Made by a program: the position numbers and the translations under genes
Source of the DNA: Paenibacillus sabinae T27
GTDB lineage: Bacteria; Bacillota; Bacilli; Paenibacillales; Paenibacillaceae
Direction of reading: 5' to 3'
Assembly: GCF_000612505.1 (NCBI RefSeq)
Contig: NZ_CP004078.1
Location: 3,697,252-3,761,251, forward strand
DNA: 64,000 bases
Part shown: positions 34,891 through 43,453 of the stretch, one piece after another
How positions within the stretch are numbered: the first letter of the stretch is position 1
How the letters are laid out: every line of letters starts with the position of its first letter
Notes under the pieces: model-generated
The model's database searches: none
What the model was told of the DNA's origin: nothing
What the model saw: the letters and a program-made list of their open reading frames with translations, nothing else

Positions 34891-36204
34891 TTAGGCCTGC
34901 TGCTCCGCTTCGTTCTTCCGGTTCTCTTCTAGTTCCTCGCTCCATACAACCCGACCGTCCGTAATCGTCAACACCGGCCAGCCTTTCAGCTTCCAGCCTG
35001 TAAACGGCGTGTTTCGGCCCTTGCTTGCGAAGGTTTCCGGGTCGACTTCCTTCTCCGTCTCCAGATCGATCAGCGTTACATCCGCCGGAGCTCCCGGCTC
35101 CAGCACACCGGTGTTCAGCCTGAACACGCGGGCCGGATCGGCCGTCATTCTCTTGACCAGCAGGGCAAGATCCATCTTGCCTGCGGCGACAAATTTCGTA
35201 TACATCAGCGGAAATGCCGTCTCGAATCCGACAATGCCGAACGGTGCAGCCTGCATCCCTTTGGCTTTCTCTTCGGCGCTGTGCGGCGCGTGGTCCGTCA
35301 CAATGATGTCGATCGTTCCGTCAAGCAAAGCCTCGATGCAGGCATCCACATCGCGGCGCGAGCGCAGCGGCGGATTCATTTTCCAGTTGGCGTCAAGCCC
35401 CGGGATGTCCTCCTCCGACAGCAGCAGATGATGCGGACATACCTCGGCGGTCACGCGGATGCCGATTTCCTTGGCCTGGCGGATCAACCGAACCGATTGT
35501 TCCGTGCTGACATGGCACACATGGTAATGCACGCCCGTCGCCTCAGCCAGCAAAATATCCCGGCCGACATGGATCGCTTCCGACTCATTCGGAATGCCCT
35601 TCAGCCCGTGCTTGCGGGCAAAGCTTCCTTCAGCTACCGGTGCGCCCACAACCAGGGAGTTGTCTTCGCAGTGCGCGATGACCGGCATATCCATGGATGC
35701 CGCGATGCTCATCGCATCCTTCATCATTTGAGCCGTCTGCACGCCTACGCCGTCATCCGTAAAGCCAATCGCTCCGGCTTCCTTCAGCGCGGCAAAATCC
35801 GTAAGCTCCTGCCCCTGCTGACTCTTCGTGATCGCGGCGTAAGGCAGCACCTTGACCAGTCCGGCCGCGCGGGCCTTGTCCTGCACCAGCTTCACCACTT
35901 CCGGGCTGTCGGTTACCGGCATGGTGTTCGGCATGCTGGCAATCGTCGTATATCCGCCCTTGGCCGCCGAACGGCTGCCTGTCTCAATCGTCTCCTTATG
36001 TTCAAAACCCGGTTCGCGCAAATGCACGTGCATATCGATTAGCCCCGGAACCAGCAGCTTGCCGGCGGCATCAATCGTTTCCGAACCTTCGGCGATCGTC
36101 TCGTTCCCATTCAGAATCGCGGAGATCGTACCGTTCTCAATCTGGATGTGCTTGCGTTCCAAGACGCCTTCCGCATTCAAAACATTGGCATTTTTGATAA
36201 TCAC
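34891..36204 (-). CDS. pyrC: Dihydroorotase
   Basis: 437-residue type I dihydroorotase that cyclises carbamoyl aspartate. Zinc ligands: DMHVHLREPG at about 57-66, HCEDNSLVVG at about 178, VHYHVCHVSTEQSVR at about 231, and catalytic TDHAPHS at about 304. The C-terminal KGRNTPFTGWKLKG is family-typical. The start MIIKNANVLN is supported by the neighbouring AGAAGGAGAAGC site. It lies between pyrB (102 bases upstream) and carA. Confidence 0.97.
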   Translation of the reverse strand: MIIKNANVLNAEGVLERKHIQIENGTISAILNGNETIAEGSETIDAAGKLLVPGLIDMHVHLREPGFEHKETIETGSRSAAKGGYTTIASMPNTMPVTDSPEVVKLVQDKARAAGLVKVLPYAAITKSQQGQELTDFAALKEAGAIGFTDDGVGVQTAQMMKDAMSIAASMDMPVIAHCEDNSLVVGAPVAEGSFARKHGLKGIPNESEAIHVGRDILLAEATGVHYHVCHVSTEQSVRLIRQAKEIGIRVTAEVCPHHLLLSEEDIPGLDANWKMNPPLRSRRDVDACIEALLDGTIDIIVTDHAPHSAEEKAKGMQAAPFGIVGFETAFPLMYTKFVAAGKMDLALLVKRMTADPARVFRLNTGVLEPGAPADVTLIDLETEKEVDPETFASKGRNTPFTGWKLKGWPVLTITDGRVVWSEELEENRKNEAEQQA

Positions 36205-36306
36205 GTTGCTTCTCCTTCTGCCCGCGACAAGAGCATCCGGGCTCTATCGTTATTATATAATAAAAATTCATATCTGTGTATATTTATTAATTTTATCAGC
36301 AGGGGT

Positions 36307-37215
36307 TTATCGGATCGCTCTTTCAATGACCGCCATCCGGATCGGAACTCCATTGGACATCTGCGGAAAAATCAGCGATTTCGCGCTTTCGACTACCGCG
36401 TCGTCAATTTCGACATTACGATTGACCGGCGCAGGATGCATAATGACCGTGTGCGAAGCCAGTTTCGCGGCCCGTTCTTCCGTCAGGCCGAACTGCCGGC
36501 GGTACTCTTCCGCCGATGACAGCATTCCCGAAGCGTGCCGCTCCAGCTGTACGCGCAGCATCATAACCACGTCCGCTCTCAGCGCTTCCTCCATCGAGAC
36601 ATAAGGCGCATAATCCATCAGCTCTGGGGCTTTCATATTCTCCGGCGCGCAGAACTGCACCTTGGCTCCCATCGTGGTCAGCCCCCACAGATTGGAGCGT
36701 GCTACCCGGCTGTGCATTATATCCCCGATGATGGATACGGTCAGACCCTTGATGTCTCCGAAGGTCTTGAGCATGGTGTACAGGTCCAGCAGCGCCTGCG
36801 TCGGATGCTCATTGTTCCCGTCGCCGGCGTTAATCAGCGGAATGGATACTTTCTCGGAGAGCTGGGCCAGCACGCCCGCCGGCTTCAGCCGGATGACGCC
36901 TGCATCGATGCCCATTGACTCCAGCGTGCGGACGGTATCGTAGATCGACTCGCCTTTTTCAACGCTGGAAGCCGCTGCCGTGAAGTTCAGAACCTGGGCA
37001 CCGAGACGCTTCTCGGCCATTTCGAACGAGAAGCGGGTGCGCGTGCTGTTCTCGAAGAACATGTTGGAGACAAACCGCGAGGCCAGCACCGAGCTTGCCT
37101 TCTCCGTCTGCTTGTCCCAATACGCCGCTCTGTCCAGTATCGCGGAAATTTCCGCCGCGTCCAAACCTCTAAGTCCAAGCAGGCTCCGTTCCTTTACTCG
37201 GGTAGCTGTCATCAT
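36307..37215 (-). CDS. pyrB: Aspartate carbamoyltransferase catalytic subunit
   Basis: 302-residue ATCase. The carbamoyl-phosphate site is FENSTRTRFSFEMAEKRLG at about 55-73, with S and K in SSVEKGES, the HPTQALLDLYT loop at about 136, and the aspartate site MLRVQLERH plus HPAPVNRN near 264. No regulatory PyrI subunit is encoded, as is normal in Bacillota. The start lies 1 base after the pyrR stop, so translation is coupled. Confidence 0.97.
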   Translation of the reverse strand: MMTATRVKERSLLGLRGLDAAEISAILDRAAYWDKQTEKASSVLASRFVSNMFFENSTRTRFSFEMAEKRLGAQVLNFTAAASSVEKGESIYDTVRTLESMGIDAGVIRLKPAGVLAQLSEKVSIPLINAGDGNNEHPTQALLDLYTMLKTFGDIKGLTVSIIGDIMHSRVARSNLWGLTTMGAKVQFCAPENMKAPELMDYAPYVSMEEALRADVVMMLRVQLERHASGMLSSAEEYRRQFGLTEERAAKLASHTVIMHPAPVNRNVEIDDAVVESAKSLIFPQMSNGVPIRMAVIERAIR

Positions 37216-37216
37216 A

Positions 37217-37804
<588 letters not shown>

Positions 37805-37851
37805 TTACCCTCCAGGTAATGCGCCGTATCCCCATATCTGTGGTGGAAATC

Positions 37852-37882
37852 AAAAACTCCTTGCCTGAAGCAGGCAAGGAGT
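37852..37882 (-). terminator. PyrR-controlled attenuator terminator
   Basis: Minus strand ACTCCTTGCCTG-CTT-CAGGCAAGGAGT (12-bp perfect stem), then TTTTTGATTT, about 55 bases before pyrR. It is formed when PyrR-UMP blocks the antiterminator. Confidence 0.92.
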
Positions 37883-37984
37883 GGAATCCGCAGATTGAAG
37901 AACGGTGACAAGCGCGCAGCAAAAGAGCTCCGTACAGACAGACGGATACCTCACTTAAAAAGCCGCGAACCTCGATTCACGTTA

Positions 37985-38009
37985 CCTTGCCAGCCTCACG
38001 GGACTGATT
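37985..38009 (-). promoter_or_regulatory. PyrR-binding loop (anti-antiterminator) in the pyr leader
   Basis: Minus strand AGTCCCGTGAGGCTGGCAAG matches the PyrR-binding consensus (AGUCCnGUGAGGCU), followed by GGCTTTTTAAGTGAGG, which belongs to the antiterminator strand. It lies between the promoter and the attenuator terminator. It is the only such site I found, so the whole operon appears to be controlled by one attenuator. Confidence 0.9.
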
Positions 38010-38036
38010 TAAAGGCGCTATTCATTTATCATTAGA

Positions 38037-38065
38037 ATTATGACAGAACGGACAGCCCATGTCAA
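38037..38065 (-). promoter_or_regulatory. pyrR: Sigma-A promoter of the pyr operon
   Basis: -35 TTGACA (38060-38065), 17-base spacer, -10 CATAAT (38037-38042), reading toward the PyrR leader. Consensus -35 and ideal spacing. Confidence 0.88.
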
Positions 38066-38103
38066 CTCCGGACCTATACAAATTTACCAGCGGATTCTAC
38101 AGC

Positions 38104-38144
38104 AAAAAACAGCCCCCGAACCGAAAATCGGCACGGAGGCTGTT
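38104..38144 (-). terminator. Terminator of dapL
   Basis: AACAGCCTCCG / CGGGGGCTGTT with inner CCGAT/TTCGG pairing, then six T on the minus strand, 17 bases after the dapL stop. It insulates the pyr promoter from upstream transcription. Confidence 0.87.
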
Positions 38145-38160
38145 AAACGCAAAAGCTTGA

Positions 38161-39414
38161 TTAAAATTCAAATTCCACGTCGCTGAGGCGGCGCTTGATT
38201 TCGGAAATAACGCGCAGCTCTTCTTCTTCACCCTTGGCGATAAAGGTGACGGAGAAGCGAACGAACGCGCCGGCATCATCCCAAGGCACGGTCGAGATCA
38301 GCTTTTCGCGAATCAGATATTGGGAGAAATCCTCGCCCGACTCGAAGCGGCGTCCGCCTTTGATTCCCTTTGGCGCTTCAACATACATAAAGAAGGAGCC
38401 TTTCGGTTTCGTTGCCTTAAAGCCAAGGCTGTTCAGCGCGTCCACCAGCAGGTTGTGTCGGCGGGAATATTTGGCCGCGATGGCTTCTGTAATTTCAGGA
38501 TGAGCCAGGCCATAAGCCGCCGCTTTCTGAATAGCGATGAACTGACCGGAATCGTTATTGTCCTTCACGTCGCCGAAAGCTTTGACGATCAGCGGATTGC
38601 CGGCCACAAACCCGATTCTCCAGCCCGTCATGTTGTACGATTTGGACAGGGAATGCAGCTCTACGCCAACATCCTTCGCACCGCGAACAGACAGGAAGCT
38701 CAGCGGCTTCAGGCCGTCATAGGTCAGCGCGGCATAAGGGGCGTCATGAATGACGACGACATTGTACTTCTTCGCCCAGGCTACGACTTCAGCAAAAAAT
38801 TGCGGAGTTGCACTGGCTCCCGTAGGGTTGTTCGGATAGTTCAGGTAAAGAAGCTTCGCCTTGTAGGCGATGTCTTCCGGAATGGAGCTCAGGTCGGGAA
38901 GGAAGTTATTTTCCTTCTTAAGCTCGACATTGTAGACTTGGCCGCCCAGATATTTCGTATGCGTGCCCAGCACCGGATAGCCCGGAATGGTCATGATCGT
39001 AATATCTCCCGGATTGATAAAAGCGGAAGGGAGCATGGCCAGCGCCGGCTTCGAGCCAATGGAATGCAGTACCTCGGTAGCCGGGTCAATGCCGTTCACA
39101 TTAAATACGTCCTTTAAATATTGGGCCGCCGCTTCCTTGAATTCGGCAATGCCGTTGTCCGCATAACCGCGGTTCTCTTCCTTGGCCGCTTCCTCGGCCA
39201 GCTTGGCGACGATGCCAGCATCCGCCATTTCGTCCGGCTCGCCGACGCCCATATCGATCAATTCGATATCGGGAAAATCCTTCTTGGCCGCAGCCTTGGC
39301 GCGTTTGATCTTCTCAAATTTATAGATGTTGGTATCCTTGCCGTAGTTCGCTCCGCCGATGCGATCCGCGAAATTGTTCTGGATAAACGTATCCTGGTAT
39401 TGTTCGATACTCAT
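38161..39414 (-). CDS. dapL: LL-diaminopimelate aminotransferase
   Basis: 417-residue fold-type I PLP enzyme of the DapL family, which converts tetrahydrodipicolinate directly to LL-diaminopimelate for lysine and peptidoglycan. The PLP lysine is K258 (HSLSKSYNMTGWRIGF); other motifs are NYPNNPTGA (192-200), HDAPYAAL and RFSVTF near the end. The N-terminal IYKFEKIKRAKAAAKK and DMGVGEPDE are DapL-like. The ribosome site AGGAG is 13 bases before the ATG, rather far. Related aminotransferases of this class are hard to separate by eye, so substrate assignment is slightly less certain than the fold. Confidence 0.88.
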   Translation of the reverse strand: MSIEQYQDTFIQNNFADRIGGANYGKDTNIYKFEKIKRAKAAAKKDFPDIELIDMGVGEPDEMADAGIVAKLAEEAAKEENRGYADNGIAEFKEAAAQYLKDVFNVNGIDPATEVLHSIGSKPALAMLPSAFINPGDITIMTIPGYPVLGTHTKYLGGQVYNVELKKENNFLPDLSSIPEDIAYKAKLLYLNYPNNPTGASATPQFFAEVVAWAKKYNVVVIHDAPYAALTYDGLKPLSFLSVRGAKDVGVELHSLSKSYNMTGWRIGFVAGNPLIVKAFGDVKDNNDSGQFIAIQKAAAYGLAHPEITEAIAAKYSRRHNLLVDALNSLGFKATKPKGSFFMYVEAPKGIKGGRRFESGEDFSQYLIREKLISTVPWDDAGAFVRFSVTFIAKGEEEELRVISEIKRRLSDVEFEF

Positions 39415-39546
39415 AAAGGTGTTCTCACTCCTGGCTTTTGAAATAGTAAACGGATGAACGAACGCTCAGCCTATTCATTTCCATATTGTTAAATATGACG
39501 CAACAGCCGCTGCAACACAATGGACAAATCCGCAGTTCATTTGTAC

Positions 39547-40509
39547 TTATCTGCTTCGCAGACGGGCCAGCAGATCTTCCATGTCTCCCGGAAGCGGAGC
39601 CGAAAATTCCAGATATTCTCCGGAGGACGGATGCACAAAACCAAGTACGGCCGCGTGCAGAGCCTGTCCGCCTTCCATAAATATTCCTTTGCTCCGTCCG
39701 TATACGGGATCGCCGACGAGCGGATGTCCAATAAACTTCATATGCACCCGGATTTGGTGAGTGCGTCCGGTTTCCAGCTGCAATTGCAGCAAGGTACAAT
39801 CGCCGAACCGCTCCAGCACGGTAAAATGGGTAACGGCGGTCTTGCTGTTCTTCTCCGTTACCGTATACAGCTTGCGGTCATGCGGGTCTCTGCCAATCGG
39901 CGCGTCAACGGTCCCTTGGTCATGAGCCACATTGCCCTGAACAACCGCAAGATAACGCCGGGTCACGCTATGCGCCTTGAGCTGTGCCGCGAGCGAATTG
40001 TGGCTGGCGTCGTTCTTGGCGGCCATAATCAGGCCGGAGGTGTCCTTATCGATCCGGTGAACGATGCCGGGACGAATCTCGCCGTTGATTCCCGACAGGT
40101 CCTTGCAGTGATACATCAAGGCGTTGACCAGTGTGCCGGAAGGGTGCCCCGCCGCCGGATGCACGACCATGCCTCTCGGCTTGTTCACAACGATTAGGTC
40201 CGAATCCTCGTAGGCGACATTAAGCGGAATATTTTCCGGGGTCAGCTCTGCGGCTGCGGGCTCAGGCACCGTCACCGAGATCAAATCCTCCGGCGACAGC
40301 TTGTAGTTCGCTTTTACCGTACGGCCGTTAACCGTGACAAGTCCGGCTTCAATCCACTGCTGCACCTGGGAGCGTGAAATGTCTTCTTCCCAAGCCTCGG
40401 TAATATATTTGTCGATACGTTCACGGGCGTATTCTTCCTGAACGGTCCAAGCGACCCCGTTGTCCGGGCTTTCGCCTTCCGTCCGCTCATTAAGAGCGTC
40501 CTTATTCAA
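39547..40509 (-). CDS. rluD: RluA-family 23S rRNA pseudouridine synthase (RluD/YlyB)
   Basis: 320-residue enzyme. An S4 RNA-binding domain (about 30-80: RIDKYITEAW; SRSQVQQWIEAGLVTVNGR) is followed by the catalytic domain with D154 in HRIDKDTSG, and LETGRTHQIRVHMKFIGHPL further on. It modifies uridines in 23S rRNA helix 69 or similar sites. It sits 2 bases after lspA, as ylyB does in B. subtilis, and before dapL. No signal or membrane segment. Confidence 0.94.
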   Translation of the reverse strand: MNKDALNERTEGESPDNGVAWTVQEEYARERIDKYITEAWEEDISRSQVQQWIEAGLVTVNGRTVKANYKLSPEDLISVTVPEPAAAELTPENIPLNVAYEDSDLIVVNKPRGMVVHPAAGHPSGTLVNALMYHCKDLSGINGEIRPGIVHRIDKDTSGLIMAAKNDASHNSLAAQLKAHSVTRRYLAVVQGNVAHDQGTVDAPIGRDPHDRKLYTVTEKNSKTAVTHFTVLERFGDCTLLQLQLETGRTHQIRVHMKFIGHPLVGDPVYGRSKGIFMEGGQALHAAVLGFVHPSSGEYLEFSAPLPGDMEDLLARLRSR

Positions 40510-40511
40510 TA

Positions 40512-41021
40512 CTATTCATTCCCTTCCTTTGCCTCGCCGGTTTCCTTCACTTCGGTTACTTCCGTCTGGCCCCCGCCCTTCATATCAAGGAGGGAATCCA
40601 GAATGATGAGCGCCACGCCGACGACAATGCATGAATCCGCCACGTTAAAGATCGGAAACGTATAGCTGCCGAAATTAAACTGCAGAAAATCGACAACCTC
40701 GCCTGTCAACAGCCGGTCGAGAAAGTTGCCGATCGCCCCGCCAAGCACAAGCGCAAGCGCCAAAGGCAGCAGCCGGCGCGTCTTTCTGACCTTATTCAGG
40801 TACCAGACGATTCCGACCACGACAACAACAGTCACGAGGATGAGGAACCAGCGCTGATTCTGCAAAATGCTGAAAGCGGCGCCGCGGTTGCGGTGAGATG
40901 TGATGAGAAAAAAATTCCCGATTACCGGGATTTGCTCGTCGAGCTGCAGACGTGAGGAGATTAAGTATTTCGTTCCCTGGTCAATCAAAAACACAATGAG
41001 CGCGATCAGATAGTACACCAC
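40512..41021 (-). CDS. lspA: Lipoprotein signal peptidase (signal peptidase II)
   Basis: 169-residue membrane aspartyl protease that removes lipoprotein signal peptides after lipidation; its clients would include the sugar-binding lipoproteins in this window. Four membrane segments. The catalytic aspartates are D102 (GNFLDRLLTGEVVDF) and D129 (FNVADSCI); the conserved NRGAAFSIL block is at 45-53. A hydrophilic tail of about 25 residues (TEVTEVKETGEAKEGNE) follows the last helix. It diverges from the DksA-like gene. Confidence 0.96.
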   Translation of the reverse strand: MVYYLIALIVFLIDQGTKYLISSRLQLDEQIPVIGNFFLITSHRNRGAAFSILQNQRWFLILVTVVVVVGIVWYLNKVRKTRRLLPLALALVLGGAIGNFLDRLLTGEVVDFLQFNFGSYTFPIFNVADSCIVVGVALIILDSLLDMKGGGQTEVTEVKETGEAKEGNE

Positions 41022-41231
41022 TTCAGCTAGTCACTCCGTTCTTATTTTTCCCGCCCGAAAGCGATCCAAAACATGTATAAAGACTCGTATATTGTAGCAC
41101 AAGGCTTGAGAACCCGTCCATTGACCCATCGCTTCCGCAGTCTTATCCGGAGCACAATTTGCCAGCGGTAAAAAGCGAAGCAACAGGCCAACCTAGTAAG
41201 GAAAAAGGCACAAGGAAAGGAGCCGAGACTT

Positions 41232-41960
41232 ATGAATCACCTGACCTCGGAGCAGCTTGACCACCTGCACGGGCTTCTTGTCCAGCAGCGGGACGATATC
41301 CGGCACAGGCTTATAGAGAATGAAGATCACGGTCTGGAGGATTCCATGCGGGATATGTCGGGCGAGCTCTCGGAAATCGACAATCATCCCGGTGACGTCG
41401 CCACCGACCTGTACCACCGTTCCATGGACATCTCGCTTCAGGAGCGCGAAGAGCTGGAACTAACCGAAATTGAGGACGCGCTTCGAGCGATGGACAACGG
41501 CACATACGGCATTTGCGCAGCAAGCGGTGAGCCGATTCCTTATGAGCGCCTGGCCGCCCTGCCCGCAACACGCTATTGCAAAGAACACAGCCCCCGTCAG
41601 GAAAAACCGCATACGCGGCCTGTCGAAGAGGAGTTTCTCACCCCGCCCTTTGGACGAAGCAGCCTGGATGACAAGGAGTATAACGGGTTTGACGGTGAGG
41701 ATGCCTGGCAGATCGTCGAAAGCTACGGCACCTCCAATACGCCGGCCATGGCCGAGGGAAACAATATCGATTCCTACAATGATGTAGAGATCGAATCCCA
41801 CGATCCGGACGGCTGGGTGGAGCCCTGGGAAAATTTCATCGCCACGGATATGACCGGCAGCAACATTACGATCATGCGCGGCCATCAGTACCAGCAGTAT
41901 ATGGACAGCGGGGAAGGCGACTATCTGCTTGATCCTTACGGCAAAAGAGAGAAGGAGTAG
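41232..41960 (+). CDS. TraR/DksA-type protein (YlyA/YteA-like)
   Basis: 242-residue protein with a long helical N-terminus (MNHLTSEQLDHLHGLLVQQR; LQEREELELTEIEDALRAMD) and a DksA-type finger YGICAASGEPIPYERLAAL then ATRYCKEH. Only two of the four cysteines remain: the pattern is C..S and C..H. The C-terminal acidic half is typical of the YteA group. The position between ileS and lspA corresponds to ylyA of B. subtilis, whose product binds RNA polymerase and affects sigma-G genes; by synteny that is the best guess. Ribosome site AAAGGAG. Confidence 0.82.
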   Translation: MNHLTSEQLDHLHGLLVQQRDDIRHRLIENEDHGLEDSMRDMSGELSEIDNHPGDVATDLYHRSMDISLQEREELELTEIEDALRAMDNGTYGICAASGEPIPYERLAALPATRYCKEHSPRQEKPHTRPVEEEFLTPPFGRSSLDDKEYNGFDGEDAWQIVESYGTSNTPAMAEGNNIDSYNDVEIESHDPDGWVEPWENFIATDMTGSNITIMRGHQYQQYMDSGEGDYLLDPYGKREKE

Positions 41961-41982
41961 CCATCGCGGGCTGCTCCTTTTT
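41954..41982 (+). terminator. Terminator of DksA-like gene
   Basis: GGAGTAGCC-ATCGCG-GGCTGCTCC (9 bp with one G-U pair) and five T; the left arm includes the stop codon. The following 340 bases (41983-42319) are AT-rich and hold no ORF I can support, only the presumed promoter and ribosome site of the next gene. Confidence 0.85.
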
Positions 41983-42319
41983 CCCATAAACCGTCTAAGC
42001 CTATATGACTAATATGGGACTATAATCCTTCATTTATACCAACCCAAAACCTATTGATTCGTCAAATTTCGAGTTAATAGCACAAATTCATTGACAAAAA
42101 TAGGTCTAGGAATTTATTGTAAAGGGAGGGAATGATTATTTTATGTGATTACTGGACTAAAAGAATACATAATTCTCCGACACAAAACGACAAAACATCC
42201 ATAGATCCATAGACTCGTTTTTCCCTTGAGCCCATGACACTGGGTTTCTAATATACCAAGAGCCCTATTGATAAATTTTAGGCTCTAATCTACTTTTACA
42301 TAACTTGGAGGAATTGTTT

Positions 42320-42682
42320 ATGTCAGCCTATACTATTAATTATGACGAACAAAGAAATTTGATTATCGTAGTGGCCGAACGATTGGATGAAAATGCAGCA
42401 GCCGCTTATATCAAAGACTTTGAAGAAATTCTTAAAAAGGTTAAGCCTGGCTTCTCTGGAATTACGGATGTCCGTAAAGCTAAATCCGTCCTCTCCCAAG
42501 AAGTCGTAGCTTTACTCTCGCCTACTATGCAGCTTGCAATCAATCGTGGTCTCCGCATGGATAAGAAGTGGGTATATCTTTCCGATAGTCCAATCTTTAC
42601 TATGCAGCTCAATCGCATGTTCCGGAATCAAGTTGAGTATAAAGAAACGTATGAAGAGGCTTATACCTATTTTGTTTCTTAG
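42320..42682 (+). CDS. Small soluble protein, possibly SpoIIAA/STAS-like fold
   Basis: 120-residue protein with alternating strands and helices: AYTINYDEQRNLIIVVAERL; YIKDFEEILKKVKPGFSGIT, DVRKAK; VALLSPTMQLAINRGLRMDK; KWVYLSDSPIFTMQLNRMFR. The pattern (beta hairpin start, D-x-R loop, helix, strand) recalls STAS/SpoIIAA-like proteins, but no diagnostic residue is certain. The ATG at 42320 is chosen for the TTGGAGGA site; a start five codons earlier overlaps that site. It has its own terminator and more AT-rich codons than its neighbours. Confidence 0.6.
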   Translation: MSAYTINYDEQRNLIIVVAERLDENAAAAYIKDFEEILKKVKPGFSGITDVRKAKSVLSQEVVALLSPTMQLAINRGLRMDKKWVYLSDSPIFTMQLNRMFRNQVEYKETYEEAYTYFVS

Positions 42683-42711
42683 TTTCATGTAAAAAACAGA
42701 TGACCTTTATC

Positions 42712-42754
42712 ACTCCGGGCAGCCGCACGCTATTGCGGATTGTTCGGAGTTTTT
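42712..42754 (+). terminator. Terminator between convergent genes
   Basis: ACTCCG / CGGAGT with an inner CCGCA/TGCGG stem and TTTTT on the plus strand, 30 bases after the stop of the 120-residue gene. The next 100 bases up to the convergent gene hold nothing recognisable. Confidence 0.82.
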
Positions 42755-42853
42755 ATTTCGACAAGTTGGGCCGGGATGAACGGTATAGGTATATCCACCA
42801 AGAGAACGGCCAACATGCAGACGGTCTGTATACTGGCCGATTAGGGTCTGGAA

Positions 42854-43243
42854 CTAATACGTGTTAAGCTCCAGCTGATGCTGAACGATACGCACGATAT
42901 CGGCGATGTAATCGCCTATTATCGGCAGATTAAGCGCCCCCAGCACCTGAAGCACATAAATGATCGTCGCCGCAAAAAAAGTAAACCCGATGGCGATTCC
43001 GACGCCGCGCGCAGTCCCTGCCAGCACATTCAGCCATATAAGCCGCCATGGGGAATAGAGCAGCTCCGTATACTCGGAGATTCTGGATTTTTCCATCCGC
43101 TGCGCCCAGTCGGTCGCCAGCCGGTATATGCGGTTTATTTTTTCCTTATCGCCTGGTTCGGGCGGCTCTCCTCCACGCTCCAGCGGTTTCCAAGAGGTCA
43201 GGCTTTCCTTCCGATATGTCCCGCGATCCGGGTCCTCCTTCAT
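42854..43243 (-). CDS. DUF5665 family membrane protein
   Basis: 129-residue protein: a hydrophilic N-terminal half, then the family core RISEYTELLYSPWRLIWLNV followed by LAGTARGVGIAIGFTFFAAT (membrane helix) and IIYVLQVLGALNLPIIGDYI with ADIVRIVQ at the end. One clear and one shorter hydrophobic segment. The family is widespread in spore formers and of unknown function. It lies downstream of ileS in the same direction, separated by a 210-base gap with a large hairpin. Confidence 0.8.
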   Translation of the reverse strand: MKEDPDRGTYRKESLTSWKPLERGGEPPEPGDKEKINRIYRLATDWAQRMEKSRISEYTELLYSPWRLIWLNVLAGTARGVGIAIGFTFFAATIIYVLQVLGALNLPIIGDYIADIVRIVQHQLELNTY

Positions 43244-43277
43244 CCTGCGGCTCCCTCCGTCCTTTAGCGCCTTAACG

Positions 43278-43336
43278 TAAGACGAGCCCGGCTTAGGAGA
43301 GACATCTGTCTCCCTTTCGCTCGGGACTCGTCTTTG
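43278..43336 (-). terminator. Large hairpin downstream of ileS
   Basis: AAGACGAG / CTCGTCTT closing stem, CCCG / CGGG and an inner GGAGA(G)AC/GTCTCC stem. There is no long T-run on the minus strand, so it may be a weak terminator of ileS or a processing signal. It lies 118 bases after the ileS stop. Confidence 0.5.
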
Positions 43337-43453
43337 TGCGCCGAAATATTCTGGCAGGACATGCCTTGGCGGAACGCCTGCGTTTATACTTCTGACACTA
43401 GTATATGCACTTTACGGACGGGACATGCGCCGCCACTTGCTTTAATCCAAGCT

